A stretch of DNA of 64,000 bases from Labilibaculum sp. (GCA_016342745.1 JAEINT010000005.1:186001-250000), one strand, 5' to 3'. Positions 1-9,406 are shown, numbered from the stretch's first letter. The notes: generated by a model not told the origin, from the sequence alone. A program made the numbers and translations.

Positions 1-219
1 ACAGCAACAGCTATTGGTTTAGGTGGTGCTGTAGTTGGTGGAGTTGATTACTATTTTACCCAGTCCTTATTTATTGGTTTGGAAGTAAATGTATTTAATT
101 TCATGTATCAACATACTGAAATTGTTAAAATGCCTGGAGTTCAAGGGGCAGATCAAAAAACAACTTTTATGAATGCTATTTCTTATCCAAGACTTAAGAT
201 TGGATTTAAAATCTTTTAA
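1..219 (+). CDS. C-terminal end of a probable outer-membrane beta-barrel protein (partial)
   Basis: Frame 1 is open from the window edge to a TAA at 217-219, giving 72 residues without a start. The peptide alternates Gly and aromatic residues (for example GGVDYYF, then FIGLEVNVF) in the pattern of amphipathic beta strands and ends in ...KIGFKIF. A terminal Phe is usual for proteins assembled by the BAM machinery. A strong hairpin terminator follows. The N-terminal part lies outside the window, so the family (OmpA-like or porin-like barrel) cannot be named. The coding call is fairly sure; the barrel assignment is inference from composition and the terminal residue. Confidence 0.6.
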   Translation, partial: TATAIGLGGAVVGGVDYYFTQSLFIGLEVNVFNFMYQHTEIVKMPGVQGADQKTTFMNAISYPRLKIGFKIF

Positions 220-256
220 GTCTAAGTAATAGCGTATTTATTTAAAAGGAATATTC

Positions 257-295
257 AAATTCCCGGTTTTACTTATTGTAGGACCGGGAATTTTT
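257..295 (+). terminator. Intrinsic terminator after the outer-membrane protein gene
   Basis: An 11-bp perfect stem (257-267 pairs with 283-293, core TCCCGG/CCGGGA) with a 15-nt loop runs into a short T stretch. It ends the partial gene at 1-219. Confidence 0.75.
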
Positions 296-677
296 AAAAA
301 AAAAGATTATATTCTAATTATTAACCCATGATCTTGATTGATGTTTATAATAATAGACAATTTAGTGCTATGGGTTGACTATTAGTATGCTGTTAGTTGT
401 TTGTTTTGTATTTTTGGCTTTTATAGTATTTACATAATTAATGAACTTTTAAATGGTCTTTAAATTATTTGAAAACTGTTTCTTGTATAGCTTCGAAATG
501 CCAATGGTTATAGGGAGTTCAGAAAGTTCAGATCTTCAATAACGCTATTATAGACTCAAACAACGTAGATATAAATTTATCATGCTTGAAGATAAATTGG
601 TGATTGCCTTGGTGACATTTCTTTTCTAATTTTAACCACAATTTGAGAAAATCACTATTTCTAGCACTACTACGACT
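296..677. other. Intergenic region upstream of the STAND NTPase gene
   Basis: About 380 bases of AT-rich DNA. A TAnnTTTG-like box lies at 409-416 but has no convincing TTTG box 18-21 nt upstream of it. No ORF, RNA or repeat was recognised. The promoter of the following gene probably lies here but cannot be fixed by eye. Confidence 0.4.
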
Positions 678-3230
678 ATGTTTGAACACCTAAAAACTGA
701 AGTTTTAAAGAAATTTGGTTCCCAACTTTTGTACACTAAGGATTGTAGAACACTGGCGGATGAAATATGCGATAAAACTGGAAGTCGAATAAGCACCACA
801 ACAGTTCGGCGTATTTTTGGATTTTTAAAATCTAGAACATCTCCTGCAAAATTCACATTAAATATTCTTTCTCTTTATATTGGCTTCGAGTCTTGGCAGG
901 ATTTCTGTTCAAAACAAGAAAGCGTACCAGAAAAAGTAAATGAGCATGAAAATGCTTGGTCAGATCTGCACAAAAAAGCATTTAGTTTTAGTCAAGAAAC
1001 CTATCAATTAATAAAAGGTCAATCAGGACTTCCGTTTGATTCGGTTGTGAGTAGATCTAATGCAGAACAAAGAATTGATTCTTTTCTGAAATCCACTAAG
1101 ATGGCGACAGCTTTTGTTGCTCCAGGTGGATGGGGAAAGTCCACAATGCTTGCAAAATGGTTTGAAAATAATTGGGTTTCAGGAGATAGTGAAGATGTGA
1201 TCTTGTATTTAAATGCCTCTTTTATGATTGGTTTTTTAAATGAGGATTTTAGGTTAGAACGTTGGGCGCAAGAGCAGTTGGATTTAAATCAAAAAGATTC
1301 ATTAAAATATTTTTTAGAAAAGCCAGAAGAATGCAAGGGGCGTCTTATTTTTGTTATCGATGCTCTTGACGAAATAACATATGACAATAATAAGCTAGAG
1401 CGTCTTTTTCTCCAAATAAAGCAATTTATATCAAGCCATAAGGATTCTCAAAAAGTCAAATTAATCATTACGTCTCGAAATTCAACTTGGGAGAAATTTG
1501 CAATTCCTTTTGTTATAAAAGGGAATGCGATACAAAGTAGCTGGTTTGAGTTGGAATTAAAAATAGAACAACTAAACCCTCAAAATTTAAACCCTTTAAC
1601 AGGCAGTGAAATTCAGCACGTTTTTGATCGGACATTAAATCAAGATTTTGAAGCAAAATTGGAAGTTGGTGAGCTGTCTTTTAGTCAAAAAGAGATGATT
1701 TCAAATCCTTTCTTTTTGGAATTGTTTGTTAAATTATATAACCCTAATAAAGGGCATGAATACAGTGAAGGACAGGAGCTATTGGCCGAGTTCCTTCGAA
1801 ATAAAATTTTCTTTTCTCGTTTTGCCGAGGAGAAAATGGATATAATACAAGGTATTATTAGCTTGATAAAGCATGGACGAAATGGTACTTCAGCTAAAAA
1901 AATGGAGTTGAGAGATCTATACCCAATTCATTTAAAAACTGCAGGTAATTATTTTTCAGCATACGAAGAGTTGGTTTCATACGGATTGTTAACCGAGTTT
2001 ATTACAATAAATGAATTAAACAGTTATTGCAAGTACGTTACCATCTCCAATGATCAATTATTTGAAGCATTAATTGGAATGGATTTGATTCAGAAAAATG
2101 GAGGAGTCGATTTTCAATTGATAAAGACTGTTGATCAGGATTATGCCGGTTATGAGATTAAAAATAGACTGATTTGTTATTTGTACAGTAGTGCTTTATT
2201 AAGCGATAAACATTTAGAGTTAAAAGATTTTTTTAGTTTAAGTGAAGATACTTTGTCTGATATCAAGGTGGTTGAAACAGTTCTTAATTCTTCGGTTAAT
2301 TTGGATGAAAAGAATTTGGAGTTGATGGAGCATTTTGCAAGAGAAGAAAATGCTGAAAAATATCTATTTGGTAAATTTCCAGATGTGTACACTCTGACAA
2401 AAGGGAATCGTATGATTTTAGGTGTTTTTGCAAATAAAGCTTATCGCAAAAGTGTACGTATCAAATCCCTATCTTTACTTTTACTGAGTGCAATATTTAC
2501 CCTTGAAGTTAATGGAACAAAAGAAATTTACAAGAAACTAAAAGCAGAAGAACCCGATTCTAGCTGTTCAGCTTTTACCATATCTATTCGTCTAGCGAGT
2601 ATTTTGATTTATAATCATTTCATTATCGACGAATCGAATGAGATTGATATATTGAAAATGTTTTATTATCGAGAAATGGCTTACCAACAACATGATGGTG
2701 ACTACGAAACACTTAATGGCGAGTTTGAGCTCATTCTTTGTATGGTTTTAATTTATATGAAATCATTCCATAAGGTAATTCAATTGATTGATGATGTTGA
2801 GCATTTATACAATAATGTTAAGTCTAAAAAGGCAAATATTAATTATAGAATTCTCCAATGCTATAAGTTATCAGCTCAGCATGGTTTAGGAATGGAATTG
2901 GATGATGATCAGCTTACCTTTTTGGAATCATGTGAAAAAGAAGTTTTTTCTTCTCAGAATTACTTCCTACAAATTTTTTATCATGCTTTTCTTAGCTCAA
3001 TTCACTTTTCAAGAGAAAGTAGAGCGCAAGTTGAAAGACATTTTAATGCCGCATTAGAAGTTAGCGAATATGCTAATTATGCATTGTGTACTGCTGGAAT
3101 TTTAAAGAGGATGGCAAAGTATTACAATGAGTGGGGAGAAAAAACAAAAGAAGAAATTTGTTTGCGTGAAGAAAAAGTACTTTTACCAGATACATTAAGC
3201 ATTTTTGATAAAGAAACCCTTTTTGTTTAA
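678..3230 (+). CDS. STAND/NACHT-like P-loop NTPase with N-terminal Bacteroidota-type domain
   Basis: An 850-residue protein with no signal peptide. Residues 1-80 form a compact, probably helical domain with a TTTVRRIFGF segment and an IGFESWQDF end; I recall similar N-termini on Bacteroidota signalling proteins, and it may be a helix-turn-helix. A P-loop follows at residues 149-156 (PGGWGKST). The Walker B/acidic cluster is at 223-232 (LIFVIDALDE), and an ITSR sensor-like motif is at 264-267. These motifs, their order and the DALDE form are typical of STAND ATPases of the NACHT type. The C-terminal 400 residues are helical and TPR-like, the usual sensor part. Proteins of this design act as signal-dependent switches, either transcriptional or in phage defence, where an effector domain would be expected. 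No nuclease, TIR or protease domain is visible, so a regulatory role is at least as likely as defence. It is a single gene between terminators. Confidence 0.75.
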   Translation: MFEHLKTEVLKKFGSQLLYTKDCRTLADEICDKTGSRISTTTVRRIFGFLKSRTSPAKFTLNILSLYIGFESWQDFCSKQESVPEKVNEHENAWSDLHKKAFSFSQETYQLIKGQSGLPFDSVVSRSNAEQRIDSFLKSTKMATAFVAPGGWGKSTMLAKWFENNWVSGDSEDVILYLNASFMIGFLNEDFRLERWAQEQLDLNQKDSLKYFLEKPEECKGRLIFVIDALDEITYDNNKLERLFLQIKQFISSHKDSQKVKLIITSRNSTWEKFAIPFVIKGNAIQSSWFELELKIEQLNPQNLNPLTGSEIQHVFDRTLNQDFEAKLEVGELSFSQKEMISNPFFLELFVKLYNPNKGHEYSEGQELLAEFLRNKIFFSRFAEEKMDIIQGIISLIKHGRNGTSAKKMELRDLYPIHLKTAGNYFSAYEELVSYGLLTEFITINELNSYCKYVTISNDQLFEALIGMDLIQKNGGVDFQLIKTVDQDYAGYEIKNRLICYLYSSALLSDKHLELKDFFSLSEDTLSDIKVVETVLNSSVNLDEKNLELMEHFAREENAEKYLFGKFPDVYTLTKGNRMILGVFANKAYRKSVRIKSLSLLLLSAIFTLEVNGTKEIYKKLKAEEPDSSCSAFTISIRLASILIYNHFIIDESNEIDILKMFYYREMAYQQHDGDYETLNGEFELILCMVLIYMKSFHKVIQLIDDVEHLYNNVKSKKANINYRILQCYKLSAQHGLGMELDDDQLTFLESCEKEVFSSQNYFLQIFYHAFLSSIHFSRESRAQVERHFNAALEVSEYANYALCTAGILKRMAKYYNEWGEKTKEEICLREEKVLLPDTLSIFDKETLFV

Positions 3231-3250
3231 ATATTCACAAATACTTTTAC

Positions 3251-3283
3251 AAAGCCATTTGCTCCTGCAAATGGCTTTATTTT
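3251..3283 (+). terminator. Intrinsic terminator after the STAND NTPase gene
   Basis: Perfect 12-bp stem: 3251-3262 (AAAGCCATTTGC) pairs with 3267-3278, with a TCCT loop and a T-rich tail. Confidence 0.85.
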
Positions 3284-3351
3284 GTTAATAAAGCCTGTGT
3301 TTTCGTTACAAAATTTTAACTTTACGTTTATTGTAATCGTATTTATTGTTT

Positions 3352-3381
3352 TTTGATCAAACAAGTAAGTGATTATATTTG
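3352..3381 (+). promoter_or_regulatory. Bacteroidota sigma-type promoter for the repeat-protein gene
   Basis: A TTTG box at 3352-3355 and a TATATTTG box (consensus TAnnTTTG) at 3374-3381 are separated by 18 nt, close to the spacing known for Bacteroides promoters. Transcription would start near 3388, about 25 nt before the ATG at 3415. It is one of the cleanest promoters in the window. Confidence 0.6.
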
Positions 3382-3414
3382 TGGATTAGGCTAATGCAAA
3401 ACCGTTGATTTGAT

Positions 3415-6400
3415 ATGGATAAATTCTCACTAATTAAGACTATTAGGCTAGTCTCAATCGTAATTTTCATTTTTTTATTAAACCAAAACGCGAGTTATTC
3501 TCAAGAGAAATATTCTGTTTTTGGTAAGGTTAAAATTGAGAATGGTACCATTGATAATACCTATATCACCATTTTAAAGAATGCTGAAAAAATGGAAACT
3601 AAAATGGTTGATAATAGTGGCAAATTTGAATATGGTCTAGAGTTTGGGCATGAGTATATCTTTGAATTTTCTCAGGAAGGTTTTGTAACCAAAAAAGTCA
3701 GTATTTCCACATTTGTTCCAATTGAAGTATTAAGTAGAGATAGTCAGTTTCCGCCATTTAAGTTTATGGTATCCTTATTTCCTGCATACAAAGGTCTTGA
3801 CCTTTCTGTGTTTGATCAACCTATGGGAATGATCATGTACGATAAAGAGTTAGATGATTTTGACTACGATAGAGATTACGATTCTCAAATTAGAGATGCA
3901 ATAAAAAGAGCGGAAGAGGAAGCTAGGAAAAGAGCAGCAGAGTTAGAAGCGCAGCGATTAGCAGAAGAGAGAGCTTATAAGGCTGCTATCCAAAGAGGAG
4001 ATATTAATTTCAAAGCACGTAAATATGATTTATCAAAAGCCGGATATAACGAAGCATTAACGATTAAGGAAGAGGAAGAGTATCCTAAAAGTCAGTTGCT
4101 AAAAATAGAAGAGCTCTTGAATCAGGATCTGGCAAATGCTGCTGAACAAGCACGTTTAGAGGCCGAAAAGAAAGCTTTAGAAGAAAAATATGCTGCGATA
4201 ATTGCCCAAGCAGATATCCAGTTTGAGGCTAAGAATTATGAACTATCCAAGACCTCTTTCACAGAGGCATTAGGGTTAAAAGCTAATGAAGCGTACCCTA
4301 AAAATCAAATTCAGAAAATAAACGATCTTTTAGCGAATCAGGAAAAATTAGCCGCAAAACAGAAGGCGCTTGAGGATAAGTATGCTTCAATAGTAGCATT
4401 AGCAGATTCACAATTTGATTCAGGGGATTATCCATCTTCGAAAACGAGTTATTCTGATGCATTGGATTTGAAAGCTGATGAAAGCTACCCAAAAAGCCAA
4501 ATTCAGAAGATTGATGAGATTTTGGCTAGTCAAAAAGCTGAAGCAGATGAAGCTGCAAGATTAGCAGCAGAAAAGGAAGCATTAGATGAGAAGTATGCTT
4601 CAATAGTAGCATTAGCAGATTCACAATTTAATTCAGGGGATTATCCATCCTCTAAAACGAGTTATTCAGATGCATTGGTCTTAAAATCTGCTGAAGCATA
4701 TCCGAAAAGTCAAATTCAAAAGATTGATGGAATCCTTGCAAATCAGCAAGCAGAAGCAGATGAAGCCGCAAGATTAGCAGCAGAAAAGAAAGTATTGGAC
4801 GAGAAATATGCAGCTATTATTAACTTGGCAGATTCGCAATTTTCATCGGGAGATTATCAAACTTCTAAAACGAGTTATTCAGATGCATTGGTCCTAAAGT
4901 CTGCTGAAGCGTATCCAAAAAGTCAAATTCAGAAAATAGATGGGATTCTTGCAAATCAGCTTGCAGAAGCAGATGAGGCTGCACGATTAGCAGCGGAAAA
5001 GAAAGCATTGGATGAAAAATATGCGGCTATTATTAACTTGGCAGATTCACAATTTTCATCAGGTGATTATCAGTCTTCTAGAACAAGTTATACCGATGCA
5101 TTGGCTTTAAAATCTGCTGAAGCATATCCGAAAAGTCAAATTCAGAAAATTGATGAATTAGTAGCAAATCAGCAAGCAGAAGCAGATGAGGCTGCACGAT
5201 TAGCAGCGGAAAAGAAAGCATTGGACGAAAAGTATGCAGCTATTATTAACTTGGCAGATTCACAATTTTCATCAGGAGATTATCGATCTTCAAAGACTAG
5301 TTATTCCGATGCATTGGACTTGAAATCTGGTGAAACTTATCCGAAAAGCCAAATTCAGAAGATTGATGAGATGTTGGCAAGTCAGCAGGCAGAAGCAGAT
5401 AATGCAGCACGATTAGAAGCCGAAAAACAAGCTTTGGATGAGAAGTATGCATTACTTATTTCGCAAGCAGACTCACAATTTTCATCAGGAAACTATTTGT
5501 CTTCTAAAACAGCTTATGCCGATGCATTAAACTTGAAAGCTGCGGAAGCATATCCAAAGACTCAAATTGATAAGATTAATAAAATACTAGAAGAGCAAAA
5601 AGCAGATGCAGATGCTGCGGCTAAATTAGCGGCAGATGAACAAGCATTAAATGATCAATATGCCTCGATACTTAAAAGAGCCGATTCGCAATTTTCATTA
5701 GAAGAATACAAATCTGCTAAAATTGCTTACAATGAAGCATTGGCTTTAAAATCTGCCGAGGTATATCCTAAAAAGCAGATTCAAAAAATTGATGAGCTAT
5801 TAATTAGATTGAAAGCGGAAGCAGATGAAAATGCAAGGTTGGCATCTAAAAAACAAGCATTAGATGAAAAATATGCGGCTATTATTGCATTGGCAGATTC
5901 TCAATTTTCATCAAATGATTATCAATCATCTAAAACAACTTATCAGGATGCTTTGAACTTAAAAACAAATGAAGCTTATCCTAAGTCTCAGATCCGAAAA
6001 ATTGATGAGATTTTATCAGAGCAAAGGCGATTAGCAGAAGAACAAGAGCGATTGGCTATAGAGAAGAAAGGTATGGATGAAAAATTCAATACTTTTATTG
6101 CTTTGGCAGATTCTCAGTATTCTTCGGAAACATATGAGTCGGCTAAGAAGAATTACAATTCAGCACTTCAAGTTAAGCCTGATGAAGCATATCCAAAAAG
6201 TCAAATACAGAAGATTGATGAGATCTTAAGTGAACTAAAAGCTAAAGCTGAGGAAGAAGCAAGAATAGCTGCGGAATTAAAGGCCAAAGAAAAAGATTAT
6301 AAGAATCACATTGCTCTGGCAGATAAATATTACGAAGGAAAAAGGTGGCAATCGGCAATAAATGAATATTTAAATGCTCAAGAGATTAAGCCAAACGAAA

Positions 6401-7419
6401 CTTATCCGCCTAATAGAATTGAAGAAATCAACTTAATTTTGGTTGAATTAGAGAAATTGGAAAAGGAGAAATTAACGGCTCAATATCAGTACAAAGCTTT
6501 AATTGAAGAAGCTGATAAATACTTGAAGGAAGAGGAGTACAGTTTAGCTGTTAGAAAATATCAAGAAGCTTTGGATTTAAAGCCAAAAGAAGCTTATCCA
6601 CAAAATCAGATAAAACGAATCGAAGTTTTATTGGAAAGAAAAAAGATTGCAGATCGTAAGCAAAAAGAATTGGATGAGAAATTTGCAGGTGAGCTCGAAG
6701 AGGCAGATAAAGCATTCAAATTAGAGCAATTTAGTGTCGCACGCCATCATTATAAAGCAGCTTTGGGAATTAAACCAAAGGCAGAATATCCAAAGGAAAA
6801 ATTAGCTGAGATTGCTAAATTGGTAGCAGCCTTAAAAATTGCAGATCAAGAATCGATGGCCAAGAACCCTGCAAACTTTGAGTCAAAGTTATCAATTGCT
6901 AGGGAACGTGAATATACTGGCTTGATCGCTAAAGCAGATAAAGCTTTTAATTCGTCACAATTTACAGTTGCGAAAGTGATGTATGATAGGGCATTGAAAT
7001 TGTTTGACAGAGAATATCCTAAAAAGAAGTTAAAGGAGATTAAGAAGATAATAAAAGAAGGCAAAGACTCTCATCTTACGGAAGAATACCGTAAACTAAT
7101 TGCTCGTGGAGATGGAGAATTAACGAAAAATAATTATTCAGTTTCGAAGTTTTATTATCAAAAAGCACTTCGATTAAATGGCTCAGAAAAATATCCTAAA
7201 GAGCAATTGAAGAAGATTGATGAATTGATTAATTCAAAAAAGAATTCGCAGATTGATAATGAATATAAAGCATTGATTAAGCAGGCAGATGATGCTTATG
7301 CGAAGAAGAGCTGGTCGGTAGCCCGTTTCTATTATAATAAAGCGAAGAGCTTGAAGCCAAGCGAAACTTATCCGAAGGAAAGATTGAAATCGATCAAATC
7401 GAATCAGAACAAAAAATAA
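3415..7419 (+). CDS. Exported protein with carboxypeptidase-like domain and 17 TPR-like repeats
   Basis: 1334 residues. Residues 1-30 are a signal peptide ending near SYSQ. Residues ~32-100 look like a carboxypeptidase-regulatory-type beta sandwich (VFGKVKIENG... and VDNSGKFEYGL). From about residue 165 the chain is a charged coiled coil alternating with TPR-like units of about 71 residues. I count 17 units by the conserved ..YPKSQIQKIDE.. segment; each unit also has an ALADSQFSSGDY-type helix and a linker rich in Ala, Glu and Lys. Units 3-7 are nearly identical in DNA, with a period of 213 bp, so copy number is probably unstable. It would be a periplasmic or envelope scaffold. The exact function is unknown. 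The SpmA/B-like gene starts 32 nt downstream and may be cotranscribed. The start is well supported by the promoter and signal peptide. Confidence 0.75.
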   Translation: MDKFSLIKTIRLVSIVIFIFLLNQNASYSQEKYSVFGKVKIENGTIDNTYITILKNAEKMETKMVDNSGKFEYGLEFGHEYIFEFSQEGFVTKKVSISTFVPIEVLSRDSQFPPFKFMVSLFPAYKGLDLSVFDQPMGMIMYDKELDDFDYDRDYDSQIRDAIKRAEEEARKRAAELEAQRLAEERAYKAAIQRGDINFKARKYDLSKAGYNEALTIKEEEEYPKSQLLKIEELLNQDLANAAEQARLEAEKKALEEKYAAIIAQADIQFEAKNYELSKTSFTEALGLKANEAYPKNQIQKINDLLANQEKLAAKQKALEDKYASIVALADSQFDSGDYPSSKTSYSDALDLKADESYPKSQIQKIDEILASQKAEADEAARLAAEKEALDEKYASIVALADSQFNSGDYPSSKTSYSDALVLKSAEAYPKSQIQKIDGILANQQAEADEAARLAAEKKVLDEKYAAIINLADSQFSSGDYQTSKTSYSDALVLKSAEAYPKSQIQKIDGILANQLAEADEAARLAAEKKALDEKYAAIINLADSQFSSGDYQSSRTSYTDALALKSAEAYPKSQIQKIDELVANQQAEADEAARLAAEKKALDEKYAAIINLADSQFSSGDYRSSKTSYSDALDLKSGETYPKSQIQKIDEMLASQQAEADNAARLEAEKQALDEKYALLISQADSQFSSGNYLSSKTAYADALNLKAAEAYPKTQIDKINKILEEQKADADAAAKLAADEQALNDQYASILKRADSQFSLEEYKSAKIAYNEALALKSAEVYPKKQIQKIDELLIRLKAEADENARLASKKQALDEKYAAIIALADSQFSSNDYQSSKTTYQDALNLKTNEAYPKSQIRKIDEILSEQRRLAEEQERLAIEKKGMDEKFNTFIALADSQYSSETYESAKKNYNSALQVKPDEAYPKSQIQKIDEILSELKAKAEEEARIAAELKAKEKDYKNHIALADKYYEGKRWQSAINEYLNAQEIKPNETYPPNRIEEINLILVELEKLEKEKLTAQYQYKALIEEADKYLKEEEYSLAVRKYQEALDLKPKEAYPQNQIKRIEVLLERKKIADRKQKELDEKFAGELEEADKAFKLEQFSVARHHYKAALGIKPKAEYPKEKLAEIAKLVAALKIADQESMAKNPANFESKLSIAREREYTGLIAKADKAFNSSQFTVAKVMYDRALKLFDREYPKKKLKEIKKIIKEGKDSHLTEEYRKLIARGDGELTKNNYSVSKFYYQKALRLNGSEKYPKEQLKKIDELINSKKNSQIDNEYKALIKQADDAYAKKSWSVARFYYNKAKSLKPSETYPKERLKSIKSNQNKK
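4380..5420 (+). repeat. Tandem 213-bp coding repeats
   Basis: Inside the repeat-protein gene, successive copies of a 213-bp unit are very similar at the DNA level; for example the TAT CCG/CCA AAA AGT codons recur at 4699 and 4912. The 71-codon period keeps the frame, so gain or loss of units would change length without a frameshift. Confidence 0.8.
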
Positions 7420-7451
7420 TACCAATTTAAAAACGATCAAAATATAGCTTT

Positions 7452-8684
7452 ATGGCATTAAATTACCTTTGGATATTCTTTTTTGTTGTTGCCTTTGTTG
7501 TGGGCTTAATCAAGTTGATTTTCTGGGGAGATATGCAAGTATTTCCAGATATGGTGAATTCGACTTTCGATATGGCCAAAACCGGTTTTGATATCTCTCT
7601 TGGTTTAACAGGCGTATTAACTTTATGGCTAGGTATCATGAAGATTGGCGAAAGAGGAGGCATTATTAAAGTATTTTCTCGCTTAATTGGACCATTTTTT
7701 AACAAGTTGTTTCCAGAAATTCCAAAAGGACATGACGCACATGGTTCAATCATGATGAACTTGGCAGCTAATATGCTTGGATTGGACAATGCAGCAACGC
7801 CACTGGGCTTGAAAGCGATGAATCAAATGCAAGAGGTCAACCCACAAAAAGATGTTGCCTCTAATGCGCAGATCATGTTTTTGGTTTTGAACACTTCTGG
7901 ACTAACGATTATTCCAATTTCCATTATGGTTTATCGAGCTCAATTGGGAGCTGTAAATCCATCAGATATTTTTATTCCGATACTATTGGCTACTTATTTT
8001 TCTACCATTGCTGGATTAATAAGTGTGGCTGTAATGCAGAAAATTAAACTATGGGATAAGGTGATATTGGCTTATTTGGGAGGATTAACAGCTTTCATTA
8101 TTGCAATTATTGCCTATTTTTCATCGCTAGAAAAAGAGCAAATTACTACCGTTTCAACTTTGGTTAGTAATGTGTTTTTATTCTCTATTATTATTGCTTT
8201 TATACTTTTGGCAGTACACAAAAAAGTAAATGTTTACGAAAGCTTTATCGATGGTGCAAAAGAAGGATTCACGATCGCAATCAAGATTATTCCATATTTA
8301 GTTGCCATATTAGTAGCCATAGGTGTTTTTAGAGCATCGGGGACAATGGATTTAGTAATAGAAGGAGCTGCAAGATTATGTGGTTTTTTAGGCGTGAATT
8401 CTGACTTTGTTGAGGCTTTACCAACTGCTCTTATGAAACCATTGAGTGGCAGTGGAGCACGAGGGATGATGGTTGACGCTATGCAAACCCATGGAGCAGA
8501 TAGTTTTGTAGGAAGATTAGCTTCAACTCTGCAAGGAGCAACTGATACTACTTTTTATATTATTGCAGTTTATTTTGGAGCTGTTGGAATCAAAAATACT
8601 AGATATGCCGTTACTTGTGGTTTAATTGCTGATTTTGCAGGTATTATTGCTGCGATAGCTATCGCATATCTTTTCTTTCATTAA
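7452..8684 (+). CDS. SpmA-SpmB-like nucleoside-recognition (Gate domain) membrane protein
   Basis: 410 residues, all membrane segments and loops. The N-terminal half resembles spore maturation protein A (GFDISLGLTGVLTLWLGIMK, then NMLGLDNAATPLGLKAM), and the C-terminal half resembles SpmB (LPTALMKPLSGSGARGMM and LQGATDTTFYIIAVYFG). The fusion of the two halves in one chain is the usual form in Bacteroidota. The family carries paired nucleoside-recognition/Gate domains and is thought to be a transporter-like inner-membrane protein. The name comes from Bacillus; no sporulation is implied here. It follows the repeat-protein gene by 32 nt and precedes a small S4 protein by 45 nt, so the three may form one transcript. 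Confidence 0.85.
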   Translation: MALNYLWIFFFVVAFVVGLIKLIFWGDMQVFPDMVNSTFDMAKTGFDISLGLTGVLTLWLGIMKIGERGGIIKVFSRLIGPFFNKLFPEIPKGHDAHGSIMMNLAANMLGLDNAATPLGLKAMNQMQEVNPQKDVASNAQIMFLVLNTSGLTIIPISIMVYRAQLGAVNPSDIFIPILLATYFSTIAGLISVAVMQKIKLWDKVILAYLGGLTAFIIAIIAYFSSLEKEQITTVSTLVSNVFLFSIIIAFILLAVHKKVNVYESFIDGAKEGFTIAIKIIPYLVAILVAIGVFRASGTMDLVIEGAARLCGFLGVNSDFVEALPTALMKPLSGSGARGMMVDAMQTHGADSFVGRLASTLQGATDTTFYIIAVYFGAVGIKNTRYAVTCGLIADFAGIIAAIAIAYLFFH

Positions 8685-8729
8685 TAGGGGAAAAAGCATT
8701 ACTTTTGCTGCTCACATTATCGTAAAGTC

Positions 8730-8936
8730 ATGATAAAATTTAAGATTGAAACAGAATACATCGAATTAATAAAGTTAATTAAAGCACTTAATATTAGCGA
8801 AAGTGGTGCTCAGGCTAAAATATTTGTTGAGGATGGAATTGTATTGCGAAACGGAGAGGTAGAACTTCGTAAGAGAGCTAAAATTCGTCCAGGAGATAAA
8901 ATTGAAATATTCGACGAAGTGATTATTGTAGAATAA
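8730..8936 (+). CDS. Small S4-domain RNA-binding protein
   Basis: 68 residues, essentially one S4 domain: IELIKLIKAL, then SGAQAKIFVEDGIVLRNGE, then RKRAKIRPGDKIEI. The pattern matches the YaaA/YbcJ type of stand-alone S4 proteins, which bind structured RNA, probably rRNA. It is likely the last gene of the 3.4-8.9 kb transcript, since a strong terminator follows. The start ATG at 8730 gives the complete domain. Confidence 0.8.
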   Translation: MIKFKIETEYIELIKLIKALNISESGAQAKIFVEDGIVLRNGEVELRKRAKIRPGDKIEIFDEVIIVE

Positions 8937-8963
8937 TCATTTTATATTGTACTGTAGAAAATA

Positions 8964-9000
8964 AAATAAGGAAGTAGATTTGGTCTGCTTCCTTATTTTT
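8964..9000. terminator. Bidirectional intrinsic terminator
   Basis: A 15-bp stem with one G-T pair (8964-8978 with 8984-8998) has A-rich and T-rich flanks. It lies between the convergent S4 and SRPBCC genes and can serve both strands. Confidence 0.85.
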
Positions 9001-9022
9001 TGTGCTTTATTTTAAGAGTCGA

Positions 9023-9406
9023 TTAATAAAACTCCAAGAAGTTTTTCATCGAACCCAAGTAGTAATCTTTCCAACCCTCTACTATTTCATCATATGCATC
9101 AGATGGAATATTAGTGTGTTTTAATTCAATGCGAGTTTTATTACCAGCTTTTTTTAAGAGCATACTAACAATTGAAGGCTGTTCCGTTTCTCCAAAAAAC
9201 CATTCTTGAACAAGTTTGTAATCTTTAGCAACCTCTAGGTTACAACCAGTAATATCTCCCTCCCAAAGAGAGAAAATAGTTCCAACCTTTTCGTCCATTA
9301 CAGCAGGATATCCTGTCCAAAGTTCAATTTGGAAAGGATTGGTTAATGCGTTAAATACTTCTTCTTGTGAAGACGTGATTTCTATATTATATGTGAATTC
9401 TTTCAT
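9023..9406 (-). CDS. SRPBCC/AHSA1-like (START-fold) protein
   Basis: 127 residues. It begins with the family pattern FTYNIEITSSQEEVFNALTNPFQIELW, shown here as FTYNIEITSS plus VFNALTNP. LWEGDITGCN and LVQEWFFGE follow, and it closes with a helix containing WKDYYLGSMKNFL. This is the layout of the activator-of-Hsp90-ATPase-like SRPBCC family, which forms a hydrophobic ligand pocket. The ligand is unknown. It is divergent from the E2/E1 genes, with 217 nt between starts containing a palindrome that could control both. Confidence 0.75.
   Translation of the reverse strand: MKEFTYNIEITSSQEEVFNALTNPFQIELWTGYPAVMDEKVGTIFSLWEGDITGCNLEVAKDYKLVQEWFFGETEQPSIVSMLLKKAGNKTRIELKHTNIPSDAYDEIVEGWKDYYLGSMKNFLEFY

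Noticed and set aside
4380-5420. CRISPR-like array
   Set aside because: The repeats are 213-bp coding units in one open frame, not short repeats with unique spacers.
7463-7789. Antisense ORFs such as this one in the SpmA-like gene and many similar ones on the opposite strand of clear genes
   Set aside because: They lie wholly within strong coding sequence of known families and show no protein features of their own.
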